A stretch of DNA of 64,000 nucleotides from Tretioscincus oriximinensis (GCA_022410635.1 JAJVDF010000786.1:355251-419250); one strand, 5' to 3'; positions 41,611-54,415 are shown, counted from the stretch's first letter. Notes: generated from the letters alone by a model not told the origin. Translations and numbers: made by a program.

Positions 41611-44028
41611 TTAAAAATAAAAACAACCATACAAATCTGACCCATTAAAACAGCATCAAAACAGCATCCTAAGGTGGGAAGAAAACATTCATTAACCAAA
41701 GGCAACACCGAAAAGGCATGCCCCCAGGTTTCCACTACATTTATGACTTTGAACAAGCAGCCTAAGTTAATGGGGTGAAGCAATTACAATGTGGAGAAGC
41801 ACACAATTTCAGAACAGCAAAGGTGATTCATCTGCTGTGTGGATGTCATATAACTGCTTCATTATCCTGTCTGTAGGCTACCTGGCCCAAATGGGACTGC
41901 TAACACACACACACACCAAACAGGCAGATCTGTCATTCACACCATCAGATACAGTACAGGGCAAAATTATTATTGGTGAAAGAAGTCTTCTTTTATCATT
42001 GGTAACTAAAGAAGGCTTCTGCATACAGGGTGTATATAGTATTGAGTACTGAAGCTGAAAAAAGATACCAGTGTCTTGTATTGAGAAAATGAAACATCAT
42101 TTTAATGATTGTTGTTATTAAGTTGTGTCTACCTCTTTGCCATCCCATGGACTTCAAGCATCTGAATAAATACTTCCTTCCATTCAGATCACCTGAGATT
42201 AAGATTTTCTGACGAACTTGGAAATATCATTACAATCCAAAACTAAAAGAATGGGGAGATTTGAATGAGCTTTCTCTGTAATAACCTGCCTTTGGGAAAT
42301 GGCCTTCTTTCCGATATACATCAAATAGAATTTTATATGCATCATATATCATAATATTCCAGTTGAATGATCCTCAGTATTTTTAGGCTGCATCCAGATT
42401 TTGGTTACGTGTTCCTTTGTATTGGATATTTTGGAATAATTTATTCCAGAATATCCGCCTGTAACAGAACAAATGCTGTAAGTGATGCAACATTTATGAA
42501 GTAGGTTGAAGACACAGCACTTTGCATATTCATTTAGCTGAAGAAGCAGTTTTCCTGGAAACTGTACTGTTTAATTTTTTTAATTTACATTTTTATGCAT
42601 TTTAATTATTGTGAATAAATAAAAACAGATAAGAATGCACCTAATTGAGAGTAACTTATCAATTAGAGAAAATCTAAGTCTTGTAATTCCTACTTTAATC
42701 CTCTTATTGCATTAGAGGGAGGTGTTCCCTATTAAACATTCTGTTCTATATCATTAAGTGACATTTATCTAAAATAAATATCAATTATGCCAGCATTATG
42801 ATTCTCTTGATGTTCATCTCTCCCTTCTCCTTACTAGTATTTTCAGGATTTATTTTAATAAAAAAATGTGATTTCATTAACATCCTATCTTCTGCTCCCA
42901 CTTCTATAACATTAATGAAGATGTTTAAAAAAGATTGACCCAGCACTGACTCCAGTGCCACATCTTAATTTCAATTTATCACTACCCTTTGTTTGCAGTA
43001 ATTAAAGAAGATTTCAATCCACGTGACAAGTCCATTATTCTCAAATCTTCACCAATCTAAATTAACTTGGGAAATATTTTGTTAAAGGGTAACTAACACA
43101 TCACATCAATCAAAATATGCAACCATCACTTTCCTTTCACCTAATGGTTTTATAATTGTATAGGGTTATTTTTCCCCTGCAGAAGAAAGAGTTTTTGTTT
43201 TGTCTAAAAATTAAGCAAATGCACATTTTAAATGCACAGTTCATCAATGGAAACATTAAGCAGAACTTTTTAAAATAAATGAACAGTGAAGTTTCTATTC
43301 CTAGGGTTATGAGATAAAAGCAGGACATTTTAATAAGTGTTTAAAAAGATGCAATTTCAGCAAGTGATGCCAGCATTATATGATATATCTGCTAAAACTG
43401 CATCTTCTTTTTCATTCATTAAAGTTGTAGCACTACTGGCACCATCTGATAACTCTATTCATGAATTTCAGAGATATAAAATTTTGACTTCAAAAGAGTT
43501 TCTTCCATGTTTTGCTTTTTAATTTATTTATGCAGAGCATTCAAAGCATATCTGTTCCATGCTACTTTGTTTTTCCATACATTAATCTCACAACAAACTT
43601 GTGAGATGAGACAGTAACTGGATCACTGTGCTTTATAGAGTTAGTGATTGAAACTCAAAAAATCTTACACTGGTGAACTGTACCTTTAATGGGTGCAAAA
43701 AAGAAGGAATTTCAGCAGGGACTACTGGCAGGATGAGCTGAGCCTGTTGAAATGGCTTCTACCCCACTTCTATAGAGTAATCCTACTAACACTCTGGCTT
43801 TACCGACACAGTTTACTCTTCAGATTATGTGCTATCTATCCACTATAATGTGAAATGCCAAAATTATTTTCTATGGAGTCATAATCAATTTTCTGGGAAG
43901 AACAGAATAAAACACAAAACTTGCTTACTATGAATGATTTCATTCAGAGAGGAAAAAAAAGAAAATATTTTAAAATATGCATTTTAGCCATGTGATCTCT
44001 ACCACTTTCCTCCATTGGGACAGAACTT
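41611..44028. other. No gene seen; AT-rich unassigned DNA
   Basis: Short (CA)n near 41904. 42110-42160 (GTTGTTATTAAGTTGTGTC...CCATCCCATGGACTT) resembles an old SINE/LINE remnant. 43330-43445 may hold a diverged copy of the foldback family that follows. Confidence 0.35.
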
Positions 44029-44205
44029 TGCACATAAAAACAGGGACAAGACTTTGCAACTTTAACGGATATAGTAAAAAAAAAAATTCACTAGATGCAG
44101 CTTATATTATCTGGCAGCATTGGGGTGGGTTGGGGAAGAGAAATAACTTTTTTACACCTATTAAAGTTACAAAGTCCTATCCTGTTTTTTTATGTGATAT
44201 ATTAC
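44029..44205. mobile_element. Foldback MITE (CACATAAAAACAGG...CCTGTTTTTTTATGTG)
   Basis: The left arm CACATAAAAACAGGGACAAG plus ACTTTGCAACTTTAA (44031-44065) is complementary to the right arm TTAAAGTTACAAAGTCCTAT plus CCTGTTTTTTTATGTG (44160-44195). Arms ~37 bp, ~90 bases between. Single arms or degraded copies lie at about 37666, 44590 and 52225-52340. Non-coding. Confidence 0.7.
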
Positions 44206-45000
44206 AGGGAACAGCAAAGAAGCAATAGCTTGATGATGCTTGTTAATTTATTCATTATGTCATTTTTCTCATCTGTTTGGATGTTATTGACAAAGGTAAA
44301 CCCTGCTGTGGATCCTTTATCTCTTATCTCTTCCCTTTCTTTTTCTTCCCTTCTCCTGTCTCCTGAGATAAACATCAACAGTTATGGCAACTCCATACGT
44401 TTACCAAGGGAGGACGTTATGTCAGACTCCATAAGTTAAACAGAAACAAATTAATTGTCAAAGATCCAGGTTATGACTGCTTCCTCATATCATATGAACA
44501 TAGAATTAATCCATTTTTCCTTTATGAATATAATTATATAAAAAGCAAGACAGGGATAAGCTGTATCTGCTGAAATTGCTTCTTTTTAAAAACAACTATT
44601 AAAGATGCAGAACCCTTCCTTGCTCCAGTGTAGCTCAAAATTGCAGAAAACAAATAAATACTCTTGTTACATTACTCCTAAATAGCAAAGTGATACTACA
44701 CAACAAGATTAAAAAACACTCTAAGAAACCATCTGGCATGACTTTCAAAAGTCTATTATATTCCTGTAACAAAAACATCTCCAACTTTCCCATTCATGAA
44801 GTAGTTCATCCCTTCCTAAAGATACACAGTGTTTCTTAGCTTATCATGTTAACTTGATCTTCAAAATAAAAGAATATCATTAGACAGTATGATTTATGAA
44901 ATAATGTATCCAAATTCCAGAAACATATGGCAGTGAAATAGATGTAGTCTGATTTTCCATCACCCCCATACACAGAATTAAAATGCGTATTATGCAACAT
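44206..45000. other. No gene seen; unassigned DNA
   Basis: A further foldback-family arm (CTATTAAAGATGCAGAACCC) at about 44597. No coding pattern. Confidence 0.4.
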
Positions 45001-45009
45001 TCACCAAAC

Positions 45010-45770
45010 AATAGTGGTTGCCAGGGAGGAAGAAATGAGGGACCGACACAAGTTTAAAGTGAACAAATAATTTATTAACTTATTAACAATAACCAAAACC
45101 TTAACCCACACTCGTAACAATGCTGCAACCCAAAAGCTAATTATTTGAACATAAAATGCTTGTTAACAATACCAAAACATAACCCAGAAGTGGAAAGAAT
45201 TAGGCCATGGCTTGAGTAGGAGCGTGGCAGGCGGAGCAGCTTGGCATCCAGCATTGGTCAGCCACCCGGCCTGACCTTTTTCCTGGTCAGCCACCCAGCC
45301 TGACCGGCAATCCGCTGGTCAGGTCAGCCACCCGGCCTGACCTGCAACCAGCCGGACCACACCTCGCGACATAGCCCTCCAGGGCACCTGCTCCACTCAG
45401 CGAGGCAATCTCTGCATTGCATCTGCCAGCTCGGGCCCTGCCTGTAGGCCTCATGGGACACGCCCCAAGACGTGAGTTCTGGCCGGCCCCTTACCGGCAG
45501 GCCAGCCCCCCCCCCCCCCCAGGTCTAGGCACCTGAGCCATCCAGCAGCTCAACAGACCCACCCTTTCCGCATCCTGGTTTGAAGAGAGGGAAATGGCAG
45601 CCGGCAGAATGCTTTTAAGCTCTCTGTCGGCCAGGAGCTATGTCACTTCCGCTGCAACCCTTCCGGGTCACAGAGAAATGACACTGGCTCCTAGAGCGTC
45701 CCTTCTCTTCCCCCTTGCATCTTATGGCGTGGCCGCAGCCACGGCTACAGCCAATTTATTTCTTTTGTGG
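45010..45770 (-). mobile_element. Candidate LTR (minus strand), GC-rich
   Basis: Minus-strand reading: GC-rich upstream part, a TATA-like GAGAGCTTAAAAGCATTC at about 45623, then a polyadenylation signal in TTAATAAATTATTTGTTC (about 45080-45063) and an end CTTCCTCCCTGGCAACCAC at 45034-45016. Within the GC-rich part GGTCAGCCACCCGGCCTGAC-like units recur three times (about 45258, 45293, 45325). A C18 run is at 45508. The region is also CpG-rich, so a promoter CpG island is a rival reading; no gene is visible beside it. Confidence 0.4.
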
Positions 45771-46370
45771 TGGTAGGTTCTATTAAACTAGTCTAACTAG
45801 ATTGGATTTCTACATAAAATTCAAAATAATTTAATGGCCTTTTTTAAAACATTTTTTAAAATATATCTTTATTGTTTTCCAATTTTATCACTTACAATGA
45901 TTAATACATTTCAAATTTGCCATCCAATTCCCCTTGTCTTCCCTTCCCTCCTCCCTTCCCAATCCCCGGGTCTATTCCCCTTATTATGTCATTTATTACA
46001 TTGAAAATATCATTAATAGTCTCAAGATTTTTGCCGGTTGNGTAATTTTTCGTAACAGGTGATTTTTAACTATATTCCATTTCTCAACAGAGTCTCTCCA
46101 TTTTCTGATATCATTATTATAATTTATTCTTATATTATTAAATTCTACCGCCATCTTTTCCATTATGTACTCATACCAAATTTCCTTATTTCTTTTACTA
46201 TCATCTTTCCATCCTAAACAAAACTAATTGCACACATGTTACTAAGTACCTCCATTAATTTCCTAGTTGTTATTGTTTGTACCCTCTCTAAATCAGCTAA
46301 GATAATCACTATTCTTTTTGTGATAGTTATATTAGTATTAAAAATATGGTTTATTTCTACGTAAGAACAT
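45771..46370. other. No gene; AT-rich unassigned DNA
   Basis: TTTAAAATATATCTTTATTG and CCTTCCCTCCTCCC-type sequence resembles LINE UTR DNA but cannot be assigned. Confidence 0.35.
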
Positions 46371-46371
46371 A

Positions 46372-46999
46372 AGAAGAGCCATACCAGATCAGGCCACAGC
46401 CCATCAAGTCCAGCATTCTGTGTCACACAGAGGCCCACCAGATGCACCTGGGCAGTCCGAACAGAGGAAAGCAGAATATGCTCCTGTTCATGACTCCCTA
46501 CAAATGGTATTTCAGGAGTCCTGCCTGTTGCTCCATCCCGGAGGCAACATCCAGACATCCATCCTAGTATCCATTTCTACCCTTGGTGTCCATAAACCTG
46601 TCTAGTCCTGTCTTGAAACTATCCAAGCTGTTAGCTACCACTACCTCTTCAGGAAGTAAATTCCACAGGCCAATGACCTTCTGGGTGAAAAAATACTTTC
46701 CTTTGTCTNTTNTCACTTTTCTACCCAACAGTTTTAAGGAGTGCCCACTGGTCCTAGTGTTGTGGGAGAGAGAAAACATTTTTCTCTATTCACCCTGTCT
46801 ATGCCATGCATGGTTTTGTACACTTTAATCAGATCACCTCTCAGATGTCGCCTTTCAAGGCTGAAGCAGCCCAGACGTTGCAGCCTGACTTCGTAAGAGA
46901 GGTGCTCCAGACCCTTGATTATTTTTGTTGCCCTTTTCTTTACCTTCTCCAGTTCCAAAATGTCCCTCTTGAGATGTGGTGACCAGAATTGAACACAGT
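46372..46999 (-). pseudogene. CR1 LINE: polymerase C-terminus and 3' UTR
   Basis: Minus strand from 46999. FNSGHHISRGTFWNWR precedes MELEKVKKRATKIIKGLEHL, SYEVRLQRLGCFSLERRHLR, GDLIKVYKTMHGIDRV, then in the next frame FSLSHNTRTSGHSLKLLGRK, DKGKYFFTQKVIGLWNLLPE and EVVVANSLDSFKTGLDRFMD. This is the CR1 ORF2 C-terminal domain in the expected order, with a -1/+1 frame break near 46735-46780 and two Ns. The 3' UTR ends at 46372 in the inverted TAAGAACATAAGAAGAGCC. Reference copy for the other CR1 tails. Confidence 0.93.
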
Positions 47000-47034
47000 T
47001 TCAGAATTAAACGCAGAGTTTCTAATTTTGTATT

Positions 47035-47098
47035 GATGTTTTACTATAGGCTGCCCAGAGACCTTCGGGTATAGGGCGGTGTATAAATAAATAAATAA
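47035..47098 (+). mobile_element. L2-type 3' end with (AAAT)n tail
   Basis: GCCCAGAGACCTTCGGGTAT, AGGGCGGTGTATAAATAAAT. Same terminus as 14935-15004. Confidence 0.7.
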
Positions 47099-49018
47099 TC
47101 GGTGCANCACTTCAGGAAAAAAAAATCACTTTTTAACATCAGTTAAATGTCCAAAGCTCTATCTCAGAATTTAGATGGGAACCCCAAAGAATTTGCAATG
47201 TTAATGGTTTCTGTATGGAGGTGATGGCCCATTATGTAAAAAGACAACCTCCAAAATTCCATTCTAGAGGGTGGAGATGCCATTTTCTGTGCATGATGCC
47301 CCTCCCAAAAAGGACTGTTTACATAAGTCACCTCCAATAGTGATTGGAAACAAGAGTATCAGTATAATCATTGCAGAGTGCCTGCTTCGACTGAAAGTGG
47401 AAAGGGCACAGAGTTGGCACCTTCTATAGGTAATGGGATATCTCCAGCTGGTGAAAGATGACATAGCCAACATTTGCTATGCTACAAGTATTGTTAATCA
47501 CTATGATTATTTTAAAAATAAACATTAACCACCTTCAATTTTGGTTTTTATGTATTTAGAATACACATACAACTGTATGTTTCCAAAACAGCAGTGAAAT
47601 GCTTTGGATTCTTATGTCTTGTGTAAATGAACCATGCACTTTCAGGAAAATGGGCTCAGCAACGATTAATGACTAAAGACATTTTATATGACAGCAGAAA
47701 AAATGCTCTATTTTATTGAAAAATAATGATCATGTCTAACAACTAAATATTAACTACATTATTTACAAAGCCTTGAAAAGACATATTAAAATGCTCATTA
47801 ATTGAAAAGGTTTAGCTTTCCATTGTGTTTCTCTTCCAGCATTTTGCGAACTTAAATATTCTGCAGGATAAATATACACAGCATATAAATTGTGAGCTGT
47901 GAAATCAATTCTGCATTAAAAAAATGTTTTTCACAATATCAAAATCATTTTCATAGCATTTTCTTTAAAAAAAAAACTATACTATTTAATACATTTCTGC
48001 AACCTGTGTTACAACTGTAGGGATTGCTAACTCATTAAGTCTACATTTTCATATAATACAGCTTTTACTTAGTTTTTCTTAGATCAAGACTGAATGTAAA
48101 TATATGGATTCTTGAATTATGATCATATAAAGATGGCAGGCAGAGCAGGACAAAAGACTGGCCCTGCAGTATTTAGTTTTTGAACATTAGGAGCGGGTGA
48201 GTGTTTGTTTCTATTTAACCCTAGTGAGTAATAAAAGAATGTTATGTTACAGAATTATTAAGTTGCCTCCGAATTTTAAGCGGCAACATGAAACTTTAAA
48301 AAGATCTTGAATTGCCACTTGCCATAGGTGAGAGTCAATTCTAGGCTCATCTCAGCATCTGCCAATCATATTGCACGATTGGCTCATTTCGTGATACCTT
48401 TGACAGGTAAGCAAGCAACTTCCACTTTCTTATGCTGTTGTTATTGTGTGCATTTCTGGATTCTAGAGATGAATATGCATTAAGCCTCCTTCTGAGCTGA
48501 ATCCACACGACTGGCTACGAAGGATTTATCTTTCCATTCACACATAGCAAAGAAATGTCTTCTCTTTTCATATACTTTAACTACAATTCCTATGAGGGTT
48601 TTGACCCTACAACTCCCAAGAAGCTCTGCTTCTCATCTGTNATTTGGCTGCAGCTCCATCTCCCCTAACTGATAGAGAGAGATAAAGGGCTTTTCAGGGT
48701 TTTTTAAATGAAGCTTTTAAACCTGTGTCTGGAAGTAAATCNTTTGTTTGATTAACACCTCCTGATTCCACTTAAGAGAATGGCAATACCAGAAAAATCA
48801 GACTTAAGATAGTCACAGAAAATATGGCTAAACCGTTTACAGTAATTTTGTAATCTGGTAGTAATACTACTGGACCCAGATCTGTGGGTGGATTGGAATA
48901 CAACTGGATAGCATCACATTAAAACTTCCACTGCAATACTCAACAAATGGGGCTTGTTCTGCCAATGGTATAAGACTTACACAGAATTCATGGCAAGTGT
49001 CAGCACATTGCCAACTGT
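47099..49018. other. No gene seen; AT-rich unassigned DNA
   Basis: No frame or repeat recognised over almost 2 kb; possibly old unique sequence. Confidence 0.45.
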
Positions 49019-49019
49019 G

Positions 49020-49795
49020 CTTCCAACTAAGGAGCTAGTAGCACTTTGAGGCTAACTTGAGAAAAGTGGGTGGCATAAGCTTTCGTAGACAGGTCTACTT
49101 CTTCAGATGCTGAGGGACTAATGCCAGGGTCAAGTATTTATAGGAAAATGTGTATGGGAGAAGACAAAGCTTATGCAACTGAAGGGAGGTGTTGATCAAA
49201 CAAAAGATTTACTTCCAGACAGGTTAGAAAAACAGGTAAATAGCAGGAACTAATCTCCTTATGTGAAAAAGTCCCTGGGGCAACAAGGGGCAATGTCTAG
49301 TAGAGAAACAATCAAATACTTAACAGGTGTCATAAAAATGTATAGTTGGCCAGGAAACCATTGTCTCTGTTAAGTCCTTTGTTGTATTCAGGTTCTGCNG
49401 CTTCTCTTTCAAACCTTCCTTTGTAGTTTCTTTGTTCAAGAACTGCAGTCCTGAGATCTGAGAGAGAATGTCCTGGAAGGTTGAAATGTTCAGCAATTGA
49501 TTTCTGTGTGTTTCCATTTCGAATATCTGATTTGTGTCCATTTATTCTCTGGCGAAGGGATTTTCCTGTTTGCCCAATGTAGAGTGTAGAGGGGCATTGT
49601 TGGCAGAAAATGGAATACACCACATTAGAAGATGAGCATGTAAAAGTCCCTCTAATGTTGTGGGTGGTGTTATCAGGTCCCGTGATGATATTGTGCTTCC
49701 AACTGTGTCTCTTTTTTTTGGTCTCACCTATGCTGTTGCCGTTTTCACTGAAACTGCATTCTTCATCTATAGTTGACACTGGAATATTGATAAGA
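49020..49795 (-). pseudogene. Penelope-like element: GIY-YIG endonuclease and 3' tail (copy B)
   Basis: The minus frame 49779-49330 is the best GIY-YIG copy: CSSSNVVYSIFCQQCPSTLY, YIGQTGKSLRQRINGHKSDI, EHFNLPGHSLSDLRTAVLEQ, NYKGRFERE.AEPEYNKG. The CQQC pair, the YIG Tyr and the conserved Arg/His are present; one codon is hidden by an N, and the ending EYNKGL is altered by a small indel relative to copy A (EYIHKIQ). The upstream ~40 residues probably belong to the RT-endonuclease linker. The tail at 49025-49115 carries the inverted AGCACTTTGAGGCTAACTTG and TAGACAGGTCTACTTCTTCA. RT absent. Confidence 0.9.
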
Positions 49796-49939
49796 TGTTT
49801 GAAGGAATGGGAAAATATTTTTGTTTGGGGAACCCAATTTTGGGTTCTGCTGAGTTTATAAAGGTGTTGATTTTAATGGAACTAAAATGCTTCTTATACC
49901 TAACTAGTGAAATTAGCCCGTTGCATTATAACAATGCTT

Positions 49940-50300
49940 TGTTTAATTCCTTTCTTCCATTTTCCTTTTCTTCCTTGTTGCTTTATTTATCCTTATTTAT
50001 CTTCCTTCCCTTCCACCTTTTATCCCTTCCTTTGTTCTTCTTTCCTTCCTTTCTCTCCCAGTACTGATTCCAGTATTGAACCCTGGGTTATTCCACTTCT
50101 CACATGTTTCCAACCATAGAACTGTTCACTTATTACTTCCTTCTGTTTTCCGTCTTTTAGCCAGCTTCTAATCCAGGACTCTGGTCTCTGGAGGCTGCCA
50201 AAGTTTCAAGCCCTGTCATTGGTCTCTGGAGTTTACCAAAGTTTCAAGGTCTGTCATTGGTTGTTGTACCTGGGAATGTTGAACTCTCCCACATGCCATT
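49940..50300 (-). mobile_element. Composite CR1 fragment with pyrimidine tract and 38-bp repeat units (second locus)
   Basis: Plus-strand order is a CTTCC-rich tract (49940-50065), CAGTACTGATTCCAGTATTG, a CR1-derived stretch (TTTTAGCCAGCTTCTAATCC = complement of GGATTAGAAGCTGGCTAAAA), then two 38-bp units containing TCTGGTCTCTGGAGG and TTTCAAG.CCTGTCATTGG. This is the mirror image of 16915-17345. Confidence 0.7.
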
Positions 50301-51615
50301 TATTACTTATGATGGTTACTGAAATATTTTGTCATTTGCTGTCATTAAGCTTTGAATAATAAGCTGAATTTAATTTCTGCCTGGGTACAGGATTCTAGCT
50401 TAAGTTATGGATTCTGACACTAACATAATGTCCTGAATCTTTTTAGACCTGGTTGGGGGAGGAGTTGAATTGGAAGTCTATAAAACCATAATTCCCCATC
50501 ACAGAATTTAGAGGGCATTAAGGATAACTATAAATTATTATTATTTTCCTTCTTCATCTTCTCCTTCTTTTTCTTAAAATAGGTTGTCATATGAAAAAAG
50601 AGCAAGAATTCCGTGTATTGGAAGAAGCAATTTCANTTTCTGCAGCTTGTAATAAATCCGATAAAAGTGTAACATCCCTGTTCTCTTTTCCACATGGTAT
50701 CCTATTTGAAATATAATTACCAGCTTGGCCTTCCACATGGTATATTTGCNGTACAAAAGATATAAGTGTGAACTTAAGCTTTCATACATAACTCAAAGCT
50801 CAAAAATAGTGAGCAAATAATGAAACCTAAAGTCATGTTTCCCCCCTGAGAAAACACTTCTGAGTCACGCTGATTCTTCCCATCTGTCTTTTGCTTCACT
50901 GAAAGAAAAGGAGTAATTTACTGTTGAGATCCACCTGTAATAAACTGTGATTCCTACTTCTATCTGTTCCAACTAGTGCAGGTGAAAGGGCANGATTATG
51001 AAAAACAAGACAAAATGCTGTCTACTCTATACTTCCTTTGCTATATAGGAAACCAAGGTCTCAGTATTATCTGTGTTGTGTAAATTTGAATTAAAACCAC
51101 CAAGGAAAGACAGCATAAAATGAGAATTGAAGGACCACAATTCTATGAAAGTACTGACCAAATCTTCCATTACCCAATGAAAAATGTACATTATTATTTC
51201 TAATGTAAATTATTTTACCTAAACATGCAACTCACTCTGGGTCACTTGAGGCAAACATGAATTTTAGTGTCCTCTTCATAAATNGGAATGGTGTCAGCCA
51301 TTTTTTACACACCTTCTCATATTGTCTACCAAGGTATATATCTCTTTTGCCTCCTGCCCCAGCTGTGGTCCTGTTTCTCCCACCAAAGAACGATGAGATC
51401 CCATCCCCACTGAATCTTATTCTGGTTTATATCTTAGAATAGGAGCCCACCACCTACATGGAATAGAAGCCTGCCACCACAAATGGGGCCTAGCATAGTC
51501 TACACTGGCATGTGGATGGCTAAGCTCTGAACCAAGATATAACCCAGAACAAGGCACAATGGAGACAGGGCATATGTACAGTAGGGAATACTTCATTTTG
51601 TATGCAATTTATCAT
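50301..51615. other. No gene seen; unassigned DNA
   Basis: Several Ns. No coding or repeat signature I can support. Confidence 0.4.
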
Positions 51616-51616
51616 T

Positions 51617-51800
51617 CTTAGAACATAAGAACATAAAAGGAGCCCTGCTGAATCGGGCCAGAGCCCATCTAGTCCAGGATTCTGTCTCACGTAGAGGCCC
51701 ACCAATTGCACCTGGGCCTCTTCAAAATCTTCAACTGTTCTCGATGCCCTGCAAAAGGCATTTCAGGAATCCTGCCTGTTGCTCCATCTTGGAGGCAGTA
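51617..51800 (-). mobile_element. CR1 LINE 3' end
   Basis: GAACATAAGAACATAAAAGG, GCCCTGCTGAATCGGGCCAG, AGGCCCACCAATTGCACCTG and CTCCATCTTGGAGGCAGTAT match the CR1 terminus at 46372. Confidence 0.85.
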
Positions 51801-53230
51801 TGATGTCTGAGGATAGTGATGACTGATTTTATGAGAAGCACTCCAAGGCTGACTGGTCGTTCTTGATGCTGTGATGTCCTTAGCTAGTTCTTAATTCGTT
51901 TTAAATTTAAATTCTTTTGGGCAGCATTCTAAAGAGTTTGAGGTTGCATTTCCTTCCTTGGATGCATTCAACCAAACGGCCATCTGTTGAAGTTGCTTTG
52001 AGAGGATTCCTGCACAGAACAGATGGTTTGATTGGACAACCTAAAGTGACACTTTCTGTGATTTGGAAATAAGCCAAGTTAATCTCTATATTTCCCTTAT
52101 ACGCCCACATATACTTTTAAATATCAATATATATTTCATGCTAATTTCAGAATAGTAAAAGAACCACAAATGTATTAGTGTTCTCTGGCTACAGTTAGCA
52201 CACACACACAAAAGGGCAGCAATTTTGCAGCTTTAATGGATGCGGGAAAGTTTTGTTTTGTTTTTTCATCAGCTGCTGGAAGCATTATAAGAAACTTCTC
52301 TTGCCACACCTAGTAAAACTGCAACAAAGTTCTTTCCTTGTTGAAGAGCATTCCATCCTGGTTCCAAAAAGACTGTTTCAAGAGGATCGTGCCTTGGGTA
52401 GAGGTATGTTTTCTTTCCTGAATAAGGGTGCCGAACAGTCCTGCTGTTAGGACTTACTCAGGCTGCCCATCCCTTTTCCTAACTGATTGAGGGGATGGAA
52501 TGTCAGTTACATGTGGGCACCAGGCAAGGACAAAACGGACTACCTTACTGTTGTCTAGCATTCTTCCTGATACCTTCTGACATATTGGGGCTGATTCGTT
52601 GACCATGCAAGGACCTTAAATTCTATTTTGTTTGTCCTCCATGCTGCTCATAGTTGTTAAAGTAATGTTGTCTGTGTGGGAGGCACTAAGGCAACTTTCA
52701 GACAGTGTAAGAAAAACATAACATCTTGTTCAGATTCCCCACCTGACTTTTGTCATCCCTATCAGGTGCAAGGCAAGCCCTCCCACCACCACTTTCTAAT
52801 GCAAATGATGATGAAAATGCTCAAAATGAGTCACTCACCCATACTTAACACTTGTAGAGTGTCCATTTTTCATTCCAATGCTTAAAGAGTGGCCATTTTC
52901 CTCAATGGAGATCCTGGGAGCAAACACCAAACAAAAAGTAAGCAATATCACTATGCCCCCACCCCCTCACATAGCATGCTACAAACCTTTAAATCTATGT
53001 GGAACAGACAGGAAAGACTAACCTAGATACTGAGTTGAGCATGCTCAGTATGCAGTTCTCATTGTCTTGTGCTAGAATCTTCTTGTGATACCCTGGTAAT
53101 CCCATTAAGGATTCTAAACAAAAGGTAGGATTCTTGGCTCCATGGCTGCAGGCATGGACATTTTGAAAAACATTAACAATTTTTTTTTCAAAACATTGCA
53201 AACACTTCCAGGTGCTGTGTGAAAACTCCA
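51801..53230. other. No gene; one diverged foldback-family copy
   Basis: 52215-52345 has TTTGCAGCTTTAATGGATG and CCTAGTAAAACTGCAACAAA, resembling the arms of the 44029 element. Remainder unassigned. Confidence 0.35.
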
Positions 53231-53232
53231 AC

Positions 53233-53430
53233 TATTCGAAAGCAGAAATTGCAAGAAATTGCAACTGACTGCAAGTAGATAGGAAACACCACAGCCTGGA
53301 GGGGAAGATAGAATGTCAGCCTTTGTGCAAAAATACCCTTATAAGTTGCTTTGAGTCCCTTTGAAAGGTGAAAAAAGCGAGGTAATAGAACCCAGTTCTT
53401 GTTTTTGTTCTTCTTCTTCCTCTTCCTCTA
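53233..53430 (+). mobile_element. tRNA-derived SINE (TTC-tail family), 5'-truncated copy
   Basis: AAGCAGAAATTGCAAGAAAT, CTGGAGGGGAAGATAGAATG, GTCCCTTTGAAAGGTGAAAA and a (TTC/TTCC)n tail. Confidence 0.85.
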
Positions 53431-53769
53431 CCCCTTCCATAGGCATGTGGGGCAGAACAATAATTATGTTGCTAACATCCCAGTAGGAAAATTTCATGTG
53501 CCTGCAGCCTATATAGGAAATCTCTGGATTTCACACCTATAATCCAGAACTGGGGAGAAAACTCAATATAGTGCCAGGATAACTCTGGATGTAGAGTTAT
53601 TCCATATTCACACATCACTTACTTATTTCACTATATTTGCTAATTCTGGAATAAAGTATTTCTAGACTGCCTTGTTCTAGAATATTCATGCTTTATTCTA
53701 CAAATAGTAGAATTAGTCCATTGAATTATGGTAATGCAATTGCCTCTAGTCCCTCCTCCCACTTGCTCT

Positions 53770-54118
53770 CATCCATTGAAACTAATGGGTAGAAAAGTGA
53801 GAACAGATAAAGGAAAGTATTTTTTCACCCAGAGTGTCATTGCCCTGTGGAATTTACTTCCTGAAGAGGTAGTGGTAGTGGTAGCTAATAGCTTGGATAG
53901 CTTCAAGACAGTACTAGACAGGTTTATGGACACCAAGGGTATAAATGGGTACTAGGATGGATGTCTGGATGTTACCTTGCAGGGATTCATGAACAGGTGC
54001 ATATTTTGCTTTCCTCTTTCATACTGCCCAAGTGCATCTGGTGGGCCTCTGTGTGAGACAAAATGCTTGACTAGATGGACTCTGGCCCGATCCAGTATGG
54101 CTTTTTTTATGTTCTTAA
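53770..54118 (+). pseudogene. CR1 LINE: polymerase C-terminal end and 3' UTR
   Basis: Plus frame 53728-53955 includes KLMGRKVRTDKGKYFFTQSV and IALWNLLPEEVVVVVANSLD, then SFKTVLDRFMDTKGINGY and a stop: the last ~70 residues of the CR1 ORF2. The 3' UTR continues through GGGCCTCTGTGTGAGACAAA to CAGTATGGCTTTTTTTATGT at 54118. 5'-truncated; the residual frame is open. Confidence 0.9.
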
Positions 54119-54415
54119 TCCACCCCCTCCCTATCTTGCCACCTCCCATCCCCCTTTCACTGGCTGCTTCTTTGTTTTGTTCCTCNTTTTTTCCCTTTCT
54201 TCTTCTTTTTCTTCCCTTCCATCTTCTATTCATTCCTTCCTTTTTTTTCTTTCCTTTCCCTCCCAGTACTGGTCCCAGTACTGAATCCTGGGGCATTCCA
54301 CTTCTCATATCTTTCCATTCATCGATTTATTACTTCCCTGTTGTCTTCTAGCCAGTTTCCAACCCAGGACTCTGGTCTCTTAGGCTTCCAAAGTTCTGAG
54401 TCCTGTGATTGAAAC
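54119..54415 (-). mobile_element. Composite CR1 fragment with pyrimidine tract (third locus)
   Basis: Pyrimidine-rich 54119-54265, CAGTACTGGTCCCAGTACTG, AATCCTGGGGCATTCCACTT, CTTCTAGCCAGTTTCCAACC and one diverged 38-bp unit (CTGGTCTCTTAGGCTTCC). Same architecture as 49940-50300. Confidence 0.65.
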
